The notes beneath the pieces are model-generated. The model did not search any database and was not told where the DNA came from. It saw only the letters and a program-made list of their open reading frames with translations. Below are positions 17,119-25,147 of a stretch of 64,000 nucleotides of DNA, piece by piece. The first letter of the stretch is position 1. Every line of letters starts with the position of its first letter. Source of the stretch: Clostridiales bacterium FE2011 (GTDB lineage: Bacteria > Bacillota > Clostridia > Christensenellales > Aristaeellaceae); NCBI GenBank assembly GCA_017569305.1, contig CP069418.1, forward strand, positions 3,498,494 to 3,562,493, read 5' to 3'. The position numbers and the translations under genes are program-made.

Positions 17119-18165
17119 ATGGGTATTCTGAATGCAATCAAGGGACAGCTGATCGACGTTATTGAATGGTCAGACAATTCCAGCAAAACCATGGTGCACA
17201 AATATGACATGAACGGCAAGGAAATCATGATGGGTGCACAGCTGACCGTTCGTGAAAGCCAGGTCGCCATTTTCGTGAACGAAGGCGAGCTTGCGGACGT
17301 ATTTGAGCCCGGCCGGTATGAACTGCAGACCAGCAATATGCCGATCCTGACAGCTCTGAAGAGCTGGAAATACGGCTTCAACAGCCCCTTCAAATCTGAC
17401 GTTTATTTTGTAAATACCAAACAGTTCCTCGATATGAAATGGGGAACAAGCAACCCCGTGATGATGCGTGATGCTGAATTCGGCATGATCCGGGTACGTG
17501 CTTTCGGTATCTACAGCTTCCGTGTTTCCGATGCCGCCAAATTCCTGAAGGAAGTGTTCGGCACCGCCGCCCTCTTCACTGTGGAAGGTGTTGAAGGCCA
17601 GATCAAACGGACGCTGGTCAGCGGCCTGAGCGACGCCATCGCAGAAAGCAAGATCCCTGCGCTGGATCTGGCTGCAAATTATGAAGAGCTTTCCGCATAC
17701 GCCATGCAGGCAATCAACCCGAAACTTGCCGAACTGGGACTGACCCTGTGCAGCTTTGTGATTGAAAACATTTCCCTGCCTGAAGAAGTTGAAAAGAGCA
17801 TTGATAAGCGGACTTCCATGGGTGTGCTTGGCAATATGGACCAGTATGCGAAATACCAGGCTGCTGAAGCCATCAGGGATGCCGCCAACAACCAGAACGG
17901 CATGGCCGGTATGGGTGTCGGCATGGGCGCCGGTGCTGCGATGGGCCAGATGTTCACGCAGAGCATGAATCCTTCCGCCGCTCCCGCTCCCGCTGCCACT
18001 GCCGCGACTGTGACCTGCTCCGCCTGCGGTGCAGCCATTCCTGCAGGATCCAAGTTCTGTCCTGAATGCGGTGCCAAACAGGCTGCCGGCAGCTTCTGCG
18101 GAAACTGCGGCACTGCTGTCCCCGCCGGAACCAAATTCTGCCCCGAATGCGGCACAAAACTGTAA
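17119..18165 (+). CDS. SPFH-domain protein with C-terminal double zinc ribbon (YdjI-like)
   Basis: A 348-residue soluble protein. Residues 1-255 resemble the virion-core/YdjI branch of the SPFH (stomatin/flotillin) superfamily: MVHKYDMNGKEIMMGAQL, ESQVAIFVNEGELADVFEPG, FGIYSFRVSD. A Gly/Met/Ala-rich linker (about 256-290, GMGVGMGAGAAMGQM) leads to two zinc ribbons with eight cysteines (CSACG...FCPECG, FCGNCG...FCPECG). No membrane helix is obvious. In Bacillus the homologue belongs to a phage-shock-like envelope stress module. Here the partner is the HTH-less YesN-like protein 21 nt upstream. Role inferred only from the family. Confidence 0.88.
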   Translation: MGILNAIKGQLIDVIEWSDNSSKTMVHKYDMNGKEIMMGAQLTVRESQVAIFVNEGELADVFEPGRYELQTSNMPILTALKSWKYGFNSPFKSDVYFVNTKQFLDMKWGTSNPVMMRDAEFGMIRVRAFGIYSFRVSDAAKFLKEVFGTAALFTVEGVEGQIKRTLVSGLSDAIAESKIPALDLAANYEELSAYAMQAINPKLAELGLTLCSFVIENISLPEEVEKSIDKRTSMGVLGNMDQYAKYQAAEAIRDAANNQNGMAGMGVGMGAGAAMGQMFTQSMNPSAAPAPAATAATVTCSACGAAIPAGSKFCPECGAKQAAGSFCGNCGTAVPAGTKFCPECGTKL

Positions 18166-18183
18166 TTCAAATACAAACCAAAA

Positions 18184-18213
18184 GGACTGCAGATGAATCT
18201 GCAGTCCCTTTTT
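18184..18213 (+). terminator. Terminator between convergent SPFH and LRR genes
   Basis: A 10-bp perfect stem (GGACTGCAGA, 18184-18193, against TCTGCAGTCC, 18198-18207) with a TGAA loop, followed by CTTTTTT. The preceding AAAA could give weak termination of the minus-strand LRR gene. Confidence 0.9.
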
Positions 18214-18221
18214 TATATAAT

Positions 18222-19661
18222 TCAGACCGTTGTATAGGCGATACCTTCCTCCCGGGCGTATTCCATGGCCGAGGATCCGGAATGGACGAAAAGCCTGACG
18301 CGGCGGCAGTCGCTGAAGGCATCCGGCTCAATGGAAATTACGGTTTCCGGAATGGTAACGGATACCAGGTTTTCGCATCCGTCAAAGGATTCGTTTTTGA
18401 TCTCCTCAATCCCCGCCGGAAGCTGTATCCGGTTGAGGTTTTCACAACGTGCAAAAGCCCGGAAGGGAATACTCCTGATACCGGAAGGCAAATCCACAGA
18501 CTGCAGACTGGCACAGGAACCGAAAATATGGGAACCAATGGTTTCCACAGAATCAGGAATCCTTATTTCCTCAAGGGAACGGCATCCTTCAAAAGCTGAA
18601 TCACCGATATAAATCAACCCATCAGGAAGATTGACCGTCTGAAGTGAACCGCAGCCGCTGAAAGCGCATGCGGAAATCATACGGAGGGAATCAGGCATCT
18701 CAACGGATTTCAGGGAATTACAGGCATAGAAAACCGAATAATCAATGAGTGTAAGTCCACGGGGCAGTTTTATACCTGTCATTGCGGAACAACTGTGGAA
18801 AGCACCGCTGTCTATCCGCACAATGCTGTCCGGCAATTCAATGTTTTTCAGTCCGCGGCATCCATAGAAAGCTTTGGACTCAATGATCTTTACACTGTCC
18901 GGAAGAATAATTTTCTCCGGACGAGAATGTCCGGCGAACGCTTCTTCGGCGATGATTTCGATGCCATCCGGAATACGAATTTCCTTATCCGCTTTACCGG
19001 AAGCAAAATAGAGCAGCTTGTTTTCCTTTGTATTGATCAGGAAATATCCGTTCATCCGGAATACAGGATGATGATCCGAAATATCAAACGCGGAAAGGGA
19101 AGAGCAGCCGGAAAAGGCGTGATTGCTTAATTCTGTCAGCTGATCGGGCAGGTTGATGCCGGTCAGTGATTCACAGCCGGCAAACGCGTTGTCCTCGATG
19201 ACGGTAAGCTGATCCGGAAGCTTTATATGCTGGAGACTCCGGCATTCTGAAAAGGCTTCCGCACCGATCTGTCGCACAGACTGAGGAAGGTCCACAGAGA
19301 CCAGTGCCGTACAGGACTGAAAGCAGCAGGATCCGATTTTTCGGATTCCATCCGGCAGACGGATGCTGCGCAGAGACTGGCAGCCGGTAAAAGCCCAGTC
19401 CTCTATAGTGCGGACAGAATCCGGAATGACAATCTCTTCAAGAGATTCACACCATGAAAAAGCACCTTCCCCGATGGAAGTTACAGAGTCAGGAATGACA
19501 GCACGCCTGATCTGATAGCACCAGGAAAACGCGTTTTCCGCAATGGAAGTAACCGGCCTTCCTTCGTACTCGGCCGGGATAAACAGATTTGCGTCAGGAG
19601 AATCACAGCTTTCCAGCTGGAAAGTACCATCCCGTTTTCTGCTGAAGACATAATCCGGCAT
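18222..19661 (-). CDS. BspA-like leucine-rich repeat protein (LRR_5)
   Basis: A 479-residue protein built from about 18 tandem repeats of roughly 23 residues with the BspA/LRR_5 consensus (I-P-D-S-V-x-x-I-x-x-x-A-F-x-x-C-x-S-L-x-x-V); examples are TSIGEGAFSWCESLEEI and RQIGAEAFSECRSLQHI. Residues 1-45 are a non-repeat cap (VFSRKRDGTFQLESC). There is no signal peptide, transmembrane segment or dockerin/wall anchor, so it may be cytosolic or exported by an unusual route; BspA proteins are usually surface adhesins. One degenerate insert (about 190-235: HPVFRMNGYFLINTKENKLLYFASG) resembles the island often seen in these proteins. Confidence 0.93.
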   Translation of the reverse strand: MPDYVFSRKRDGTFQLESCDSPDANLFIPAEYEGRPVTSIAENAFSWCYQIRRAVIPDSVTSIGEGAFSWCESLEEIVIPDSVRTIEDWAFTGCQSLRSIRLPDGIRKIGSCCFQSCTALVSVDLPQSVRQIGAEAFSECRSLQHIKLPDQLTVIEDNAFAGCESLTGINLPDQLTELSNHAFSGCSSLSAFDISDHHPVFRMNGYFLINTKENKLLYFASGKADKEIRIPDGIEIIAEEAFAGHSRPEKIILPDSVKIIESKAFYGCRGLKNIELPDSIVRIDSGAFHSCSAMTGIKLPRGLTLIDYSVFYACNSLKSVEMPDSLRMISACAFSGCGSLQTVNLPDGLIYIGDSAFEGCRSLEEIRIPDSVETIGSHIFGSCASLQSVDLPSGIRSIPFRAFARCENLNRIQLPAGIEEIKNESFDGCENLVSVTIPETVISIEPDAFSDCRRVRLFVHSGSSAMEYAREEGIAYTTV

Positions 19662-19700
19662 TCACAGAACCTCTCATCACAAAATTATAAAAATCCCAGA

Positions 19701-20642
19701 TCAGGAAAGCATGGAAGCACCGATCATACCGGCCTCAGAGCCAAGAACGGCAAGCCGGACAACGGGAAGGGGCTGATCATTGAACAGAACATACTGCGGG
19801 AATTCACGGACCAATGGATCCAGGAGATCCTTTCCGGCCTTGCTGACACCGCCGCCAAGGACAACGACTTCAGGATCCAGCAGATTAATAACGCTGGCTA
19901 CAGCCTGGGCCAGGAAGCTGATATAACGCTGATAGACGGCAATGGCCGTTTCATCCTTTTCTTTTGAAGCATCGAAAACGGTTTTTGCTTCGATTTTGGA
20001 AGGATCTCCGCCTGCAATCGAAAGAATTTTTGATTCCGGATGTTCTGCCACAGCTTCACGCGCCATTCTGATCAGCGCAGTGGCGGAACAATAACGCTCA
20101 AGGCAGCCATGATTGCCGCAGGTGCAGGGAACACCGTCCAGATCAAGAATGACATGGCCCAGTTCACCGCCGATACCGTGGGCGCCCTTCCAGATCTGTC
20201 CGTTGATGATAATCCCGCTGCCGATGCCGGTACCGATGGTAATGAATACACTGGAAGAAGTACCGGCGCTGACACCGGCAACGCTCTCCGCCAGCGCGGC
20301 CACATTGGCATCATTGTCAATGAAAACAGGTTTATCCAGATAGCGCTGGAAAACTTCACGGAAAGGAACATGATTCCATCCCATATTGGTACATTTGATG
20401 ATTTCGCCGGTTACAGAAGAAGCAATGCCGGGAATCCCGACACCGACAGATTCAATATCATCGGGGGAAAGCCCTGCTTTTTCAACCGTGGAAAGGACAC
20501 AGTCCACAATCCTTTTCACCTGATCCTCAAACGGTATATCCGTCACCGTAGGGATGGAGCCTTCCTGGATAATCTGTATTTTTTCATCAACAATACCAAT
20601 TTTGATTCCTGTGCCGCCGACATCAATACCAACCCTGATCAT
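19701..20642 (-). CDS. ROK family sugar kinase (glucokinase-like)
   Basis: A 313-residue ROK kinase, starting at ATG 20642 with AGGAGG upstream (the frame is open further but lacks homology). Motifs are the N-terminal phosphate loop IRVGIDVGGTGIKIG, catalytic FIDNDANVAALAE (about 104-116), ITIGTGIGSGIIING, and the ROK zinc motif CTCGNHGCLE (about 172-181). This fits a glucokinase or N-acetylmannosamine-type kinase; glucose is the likeliest substrate. It lies 19 nt downstream of hprK in the same direction, linking sugar phosphorylation to carbon-catabolite control. Confidence 0.92.
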   Translation of the reverse strand: MIRVGIDVGGTGIKIGIVDEKIQIIQEGSIPTVTDIPFEDQVKRIVDCVLSTVEKAGLSPDDIESVGVGIPGIASSVTGEIIKCTNMGWNHVPFREVFQRYLDKPVFIDNDANVAALAESVAGVSAGTSSSVFITIGTGIGSGIIINGQIWKGAHGIGGELGHVILDLDGVPCTCGNHGCLERYCSATALIRMAREAVAEHPESKILSIAGGDPSKIEAKTVFDASKEKDETAIAVYQRYISFLAQAVASVINLLDPEVVVLGGGVSKAGKDLLDPLVREFPQYVLFNDQPLPVVRLAVLGSEAGMIGASMLS

Positions 20643-20661
20643 TTTGTTTTCCTGCCTCCTG

Positions 20662-21573
20662 TTAATCGTTTGTATCGTCCTGTAAAACGGAAAGAAGCTC
20701 CCGGGCCGCATTATAGCCTGTTCTCTTCAGGCTGAGGTTCCTTGCGGCCACCTCAACAATAATCGCAAGATTACGACCCGGTTTGATCGGCATCAGCTGG
20801 TGGGGAACGCGTACCCCCATGATCTCGATCTCATCATCCTGAAGCCCGATCCGGTCATAAGCCTTGTTTTCGTCCCAGGTTTCCAGCTCAATAATCAGAT
20901 CAATGGACTTGCTGATCGCAACCGCACCGATGCCGTACATCGCCTTGATATCGATGACGCCGATACCCCTGATTTCCATCAGATGACGTATTTTTTCCGG
21001 ACAGGTGCCGATGAGCCTGTCATCAGCAATCCTGCAGATATCCACCACGTCGTCCGCTACCAGCTGATGGCCGCGCTTGATCAGTTCAAGCGCCGCCTCA
21101 CTTTTACCGACACCGCTTTTCCCGGAGAGGAATACGCCGACGCCGTATACGTCCACGAGGACTCCGTGACGCGTGATATGGGGCGCGAGACGCCGGTTGA
21201 GATAGTTAATGGCCATGGCCGTAAATTTACTGGTGACCATGGGACTTGAATAAACAGGTACGTCGTGCGCCCTGGCCGCGGCAATGAACTCCGAAGGGGG
21301 AGTCAGGCTCCGGCAGATAATAATGCAGGGAACCGGATAACTGAAGTATTTTTCCAGGATTTCCTTCCTGGCTTCCGAAGACTGTTTTTCCAGGTAAGCC
21401 ATTTCCACCTTACCGATGAGCTGCGGGCGCTCAAAGGCGAAAAACTCATAAAATCCGCAGAATTGCATGCCGGGCCTGTTCAGATCGGGCGTACGGATAT
21501 CCCATTCCGTCCTGGTAGACGGACTCAGGCATTCCAGGTGCAGGGCAGTTTCAAAATCCCTGGCAGAAATCAT
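20662..21573 (-). CDS. hprK: HPr kinase/phosphorylase
   Basis: Bifunctional enzyme that phosphorylates or dephosphorylates Ser46 of HPr, the key switch of carbon catabolite repression in Firmicutes. The 303-residue product starts at ATG 21573 (ACGGAGGTG upstream). It has the N-terminal domain (about 1-125), the P-loop GKSGVGKSE (about 149-157), LVADDVVDI, and the HprK signature MEIRGIGVIDIKAMYG (about 200-215). In many Firmicutes hprK is next to lgt or yvcK; here a ROK kinase follows. An extended -10 promoter is upstream. HPr itself is not in the window. Confidence 0.96.
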   Translation of the reverse strand: MISARDFETALHLECLSPSTRTEWDIRTPDLNRPGMQFCGFYEFFAFERPQLIGKVEMAYLEKQSSEARKEILEKYFSYPVPCIIICRSLTPPSEFIAAARAHDVPVYSSPMVTSKFTAMAINYLNRRLAPHITRHGVLVDVYGVGVFLSGKSGVGKSEAALELIKRGHQLVADDVVDICRIADDRLIGTCPEKIRHLMEIRGIGVIDIKAMYGIGAVAISKSIDLIIELETWDENKAYDRIGLQDDEIEIMGVRVPHQLMPIKPGRNLAIIVEVAARNLSLKRTGYNAARELLSVLQDDTND

Positions 21574-21644
21574 GAAAGCACCTCCGTGAGGATCTGTCAC
21601 AATGAAAATCCAAACACACTGTCTGTTAATGACTTTCACAGACT

Positions 21645-21653
21645 ATCATATCA
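21645..21653 (-). promoter_or_regulatory. Extended -10 element upstream of hprK
   Basis: On the minus strand, TG-A-TATGAT forms an extended -10, about 70 nt before the hprK ATG. The -35 region is poor (TACATT at 17 nt), which is typical for extended -10 promoters. Confidence 0.5.
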
Positions 21654-21732
21654 CAAAAACAGGACAGAATGTATATTTTTCAAAGAATTGTATCGTTATA
21701 AATAAACAAAATGAAATTATGTCAGAAGTCGA

Positions 21733-23322
21733 TCAGCCGCGGAAATGCTCTGCCGCTTCCTTCTGGGCGGGAATGCAACTGACAAAGCGGTCCATGTACC
21801 GGTTAAAGCCTTCTTCATCGGCGGGATCGGGCGCAACGGTCATCTGCTTCATGCCGGCGAAGACACGATTCTGGAGATAATCTTCCAATGTTTCATCTGC
21901 ATTCTTATAAACTAGGTAATCAGCGAGCAGCGCAATACCCCAGGCGCCGCCTTCACCGGCAGTCTCCATCACGGTAACCGGGGCATGAATAGCGGCGGCA
22001 AGATAGTTCTGGCCGACGCCCTCTGTTTTAAAGAGGCCGCCGTGACCATACACACAGTCAATGGCCACTTTCTCACGATTCATGATTTCCATACCGTATT
22101 TCAGCGTTTCCATGCTGGCATAAATCTGAGCGCGCATAAAATTGGCCAGATTCATGGAGGCATCCGGAAGCCTGAGGAACATGGGACGGCCTTCCGTGAG
22201 CCCTGTCACAGGTTCACCGGCAAGATAATTGAAGTTGACAAGGCCGCCGCAGTCGCGATCTGCCTCCAGGGATTTTTTGAAAAGTTTTGTAAAGGTTTCA
22301 CCGGCATCTGTTTTGAGTCCCATCAGGTCTGCGAATTCCCGGAAGAGGGAAACCCAGGCGTTGATATCGCTGGTGCAGCTGTTGCAATGAACCATGCCCA
22401 CCTGTTTACCGGCCGGAGTGGTAACAATATCGATTTCCGGGTACACTTTGCTCATCGGTTTTTCAAGAACGATCATGCTGAAGATGGAAGTACCGGCGCT
22501 GACATTGCCTGTTCTGGCCCGGACACTGTTTGTAGCGGCCATGCCGGTACCGGCATCACCCTCCGGAGGGCAGAGCGGACAGCCGGGTTCCAGATCTCCT
22601 TCAGGATCCAGAAGCGCAGCGCCCTTTTCAGTCAGATAACCGGCATTTTCGCCCGCGACAAGCACACGGGGAAGAATATCCGCCAGTTTCCAGGGGAACT
22701 TTTTATCGGCAATCAGCTTATCAAAAGCGCTGACCATGGACGCGTCATAGGTGCATGTATCGGAATCAATAGGCATCATACCGCTGGCATCGCCGACACC
22801 GAGCACTTTCTCGCCGGTGAGCAGATAATGAATCCAGCCGGCCAGCGTGGTCAGGAAGGTGATATCCTTCACATGGGATTCATCATTCAGGATCGCCTGG
22901 TAAAGATGGCTCAGGCTCCAGCGCTGCGGCATATTGAAAGAGAACAGATTTGTCAGTTCCTCCGCCGCCTGACCGGTAATGGTATTACGCCAGGTACGGA
23001 AAGGAACAAGCAGATTCATCCCGCTGTCAAAAGGAAGATATCCATGCATCATCGCGCTGATGCCCAGGCCGGCGATCTTCGTGAGTTTTATCTGATAACG
23101 GGTGAAAACGTCCTTTTTCAGATCAGCGTAGCTGGACTGCAGGCCGGAAAGGATCGCTTCCTCACTGTAAGTCCAGATTCCGTCCACATAACCGTTTTCC
23201 CACTCGTGGCTGCCGCTGGCAATCACCTCATGGTTACTGTTGATCAGAACGCTTTTGATGCGGGTGGAACCGAATTCGATACCCAGAATCGCTTTGCCGT
23301 TTTGAATCTGTTCAATACTCAT
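21733..23322 (-). CDS. FGGY-family carbohydrate kinase
   Basis: A 529-residue sugar kinase of the FGGY family (xylulokinase/ribulokinase-like). The ATPase core is seen as ILGIEFGSTRIKSVLI (about 13-28) and, in the C-terminal half, GNVSAGTSIFSMIV and VYGHGGLFKTEGVGQNYLAAA, with the ATP-binding GEGGAWGIALLA (about 457-468). The segment MMHGYLPFD suits a sugar-binding loop. The substrate cannot be deduced; L-ribulose or D-xylulose are likeliest. The gene stands alone with AAAAGGAGC before the ATG. No isomerase or epimerase is adjacent, so its pathway partners must be elsewhere. Confidence 0.9.
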   Translation of the reverse strand: MSIEQIQNGKAILGIEFGSTRIKSVLINSNHEVIASGSHEWENGYVDGIWTYSEEAILSGLQSSYADLKKDVFTRYQIKLTKIAGLGISAMMHGYLPFDSGMNLLVPFRTWRNTITGQAAEELTNLFSFNMPQRWSLSHLYQAILNDESHVKDITFLTTLAGWIHYLLTGEKVLGVGDASGMMPIDSDTCTYDASMVSAFDKLIADKKFPWKLADILPRVLVAGENAGYLTEKGAALLDPEGDLEPGCPLCPPEGDAGTGMAATNSVRARTGNVSAGTSIFSMIVLEKPMSKVYPEIDIVTTPAGKQVGMVHCNSCTSDINAWVSLFREFADLMGLKTDAGETFTKLFKKSLEADRDCGGLVNFNYLAGEPVTGLTEGRPMFLRLPDASMNLANFMRAQIYASMETLKYGMEIMNREKVAIDCVYGHGGLFKTEGVGQNYLAAAIHAPVTVMETAGEGGAWGIALLADYLVYKNADETLEDYLQNRVFAGMKQMTVAPDPADEEGFNRYMDRFVSCIPAQKEAAEHFRG

Positions 23323-23548
23323 TGTACATGCTCCTTTTGAATATATTCATATCCCATTTGACTGAATCGTATCACATTGATTTTACCCTGTAAAGGTGAA
23401 GATTATTGCGTTCCGGTTCATTCTTACATGACAGTATGAATCTTTTAATCTGATTTTCATATTCTTTTTGCCTGGTTTTCAGAACAGCTGATTAAATATG
23501 TGATATTATACCATTGCCGAAAGGAACGGCAGGAAAGGAGAGCATCAG

Positions 23549-24364
23549 ATGGAAACTTACACCATCGAGGACATCGAACTGCTCAGGAAAAAAAGCGGTC
23601 TGAGTTATCAGGAAGCCGTCGCTCTGCTTGATTATCACAACGGAAATCTCGCAAGGGCTCTGATCGATCTTGAAAAAAGCGGCAGACTGAAAGAAGATAA
23701 CACTGAGAAAGAAGGAACACGTACCATGAGCGAAACCGGAAAGAAGAATGACACCAAAGACAAGGCGCTGGGCTTCCTGCAGAAGCTGTACCGCAGCCGG
23801 GTCAAAATCCGCAAGGGCGATACCAGCATTGTGAACGTATCCGTTCTGTTTGCAGGACTGTGCCTGCTGCTTGCGCCGCATATGACCATCGCCGGCGTGA
23901 TTGTATCAATGATCCTGGGCTATCAGTTTTCCTTTACGGGTATGGATCCCGAATTCTCCACAGACAGCCTGGAGAAAATGGTGAAAAACGCTGCCCAGAA
24001 CGCAAAAACCTCCGTATCCAGCGTCGTTCACACCATCACAGAAGAGTCCAAGGGACATGCAGCCAAGACTTCCGCGGCTTCCCATCTCTTCAAGGAAGAG
24101 AAAACGCAGCCTGAAAAGAAGGAAGAAATCAAAATGGACGTTGATAAAGCTTCCGAAAGCTTAAAGCAGCAGGCCAAGGAAATTGAAGAAACCATGGATT
24201 CGTTCTTCAACAGCAATCCTGCCGCAGTGAACGCCCACAGCGCATACTCCGCAGCCACCTCCAGCGTACCGACGATCCAGGTTCCGGTTCAGACAGAAAC
24301 CCGGGACGGCAACGTTGAAACAAACGATGATGAAGACGGATATTCTTCCGTTACCATCGGCTGA
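23549..24364 (+). CDS. DUF4342-like membrane protein with UBA/NAC-type N-terminal domain
   Basis: A 271-residue protein. Residues 1-45 (TIEDIELLRKKSGLSYQEAVALLDYHNGNLARALIDLE) form a three-helix UBA/TS-N-like domain. Residues 72-125 match the DUF4342 pattern: an amphipathic start (LYRSRVKIRKGDTSIVNVSV) and a hydrophobic hairpin (LFAGLCLLLAPHMTIAGVIVSMILGY). The C-terminal half is charged, low-complexity and probably cytoplasmic. No function is known. It precedes a two-component system, separated by a hairpin without a T tract. The 226 nt upstream, divergent from the FGGY kinase, are AT-rich with a TATTAT (23504-23509) but no convincing -35. Confidence 0.8.
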   Translation: METYTIEDIELLRKKSGLSYQEAVALLDYHNGNLARALIDLEKSGRLKEDNTEKEGTRTMSETGKKNDTKDKALGFLQKLYRSRVKIRKGDTSIVNVSVLFAGLCLLLAPHMTIAGVIVSMILGYQFSFTGMDPEFSTDSLEKMVKNAAQNAKTSVSSVVHTITEESKGHAAKTSAASHLFKEEKTQPEKKEEIKMDVDKASESLKQQAKEIEETMDSFFNSNPAAVNAHSAYSAATSSVPTIQVPVQTETRDGNVETNDDEDGYSSVTIG

Positions 24365-24374
24365 TGATAAAGAG

Positions 24375-24407
24375 CAGAAACGGTAATCTGACAGGTTACC
24401 GTTTCTG
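24375..24407 (+). other. Strong 12-bp hairpin without T tract
   Basis: A perfect 12-bp inverted repeat (CAGAAACGGTAA, 24375-24386, against TTACCGTTTCTG, 24396-24407) with a 9-nt loop, lying 10 nt after the DUF4342-like stop and before the response regulator. No T run follows, so it is not a standard intrinsic terminator. It may be an RNA-stabilising or processing hairpin, or an operator for the two-component genes. Confidence 0.6.
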
Positions 24408-24442
24408 ATGCTATTCCGGAGCAGGGAAAGGACAGGATTCAG

Positions 24443-25147
24443 ATGTCGAAGATACTCATTGTGGAAGATGAAAAGAAAATAGCCCGGTTTCTGGAGCTGG
24501 AGCTGAAACATGAAGGATATGACGTTATCACAGCGTTTGACGGCAGAAGCGGGCTTGATACCGCACTGGAGGAAAATCCCGATCTCCTGATCCTTGATCT
24601 TATGCTGCCGGAACTCAGCGGCATCGAAGTCTGCAGACGGCTGCGTCACACAAGCGACGTGCCGATCATCATGCTGACAGCCAAGGATGACGTATCCGAC
24701 AAGGTGATGGGGCTGGATATGGGAGCGGACGACTATGTGACAAAACCCTTCGCCATTGAGGAACTACTGGCAAGAATCCGTGTCGCGCTGAAGAAAAATC
24801 GTATGCGGAATACGCCGGCAGTACCGGAAGATGACCACATCCTGAAAGCAGGCTGCATCAGCATCGATACAGCCTCCTGGCAGGTGAAAGTTAAGGGAGA
24901 GCAGGTATCGCTGACCAAAAAGGAATTCGACACCCTGAAATACCTGATGGAACACAAGGGAACAGCCGTTACCCGGGATAAACTGATGAACGAAGTATGG
25001 GGATACGACTACTTCGGAGACTCCAATATTGTCGACGTTTACATCCGTTACCTCCGGCACAAGATCGATGATCAGTTCAACATCAAGACCATCCATACCA
25101 TTCGTTCCGTAGGATATTTATTCGATTATGAAGAAGAACAAGAATAA
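24443..25147 (+). CDS. OmpR-family response regulator
   Basis: A 234-residue two-component regulator. The receiver domain (1-120) has the acidic pair in IVEDEKKIA, the phosphoacceptor aspartate in LLILDLMLPELSG (about 50-62), the switch threonine in IIMLTAKDD, and lysine in TKPFAIEELLARI. The winged-helix DNA-binding domain (about 135-230) shows SLTKKEFDTLKYLMEHKG and IVDVYIRYLRHKID. It overlaps the kinase gene by 20 nt, so the two are translated together. Target genes are unknown; dacF, convergent downstream, is a neighbour but not obviously regulated. Confidence 0.95.
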   Translation: MSKILIVEDEKKIARFLELELKHEGYDVITAFDGRSGLDTALEENPDLLILDLMLPELSGIEVCRRLRHTSDVPIIMLTAKDDVSDKVMGLDMGADDYVTKPFAIEELLARIRVALKKNRMRNTPAVPEDDHILKAGCISIDTASWQVKVKGEQVSLTKKEFDTLKYLMEHKGTAVTRDKLMNEVWGYDYFGDSNIVDVYIRYLRHKIDDQFNIKTIHTIRSVGYLFDYEEEQE

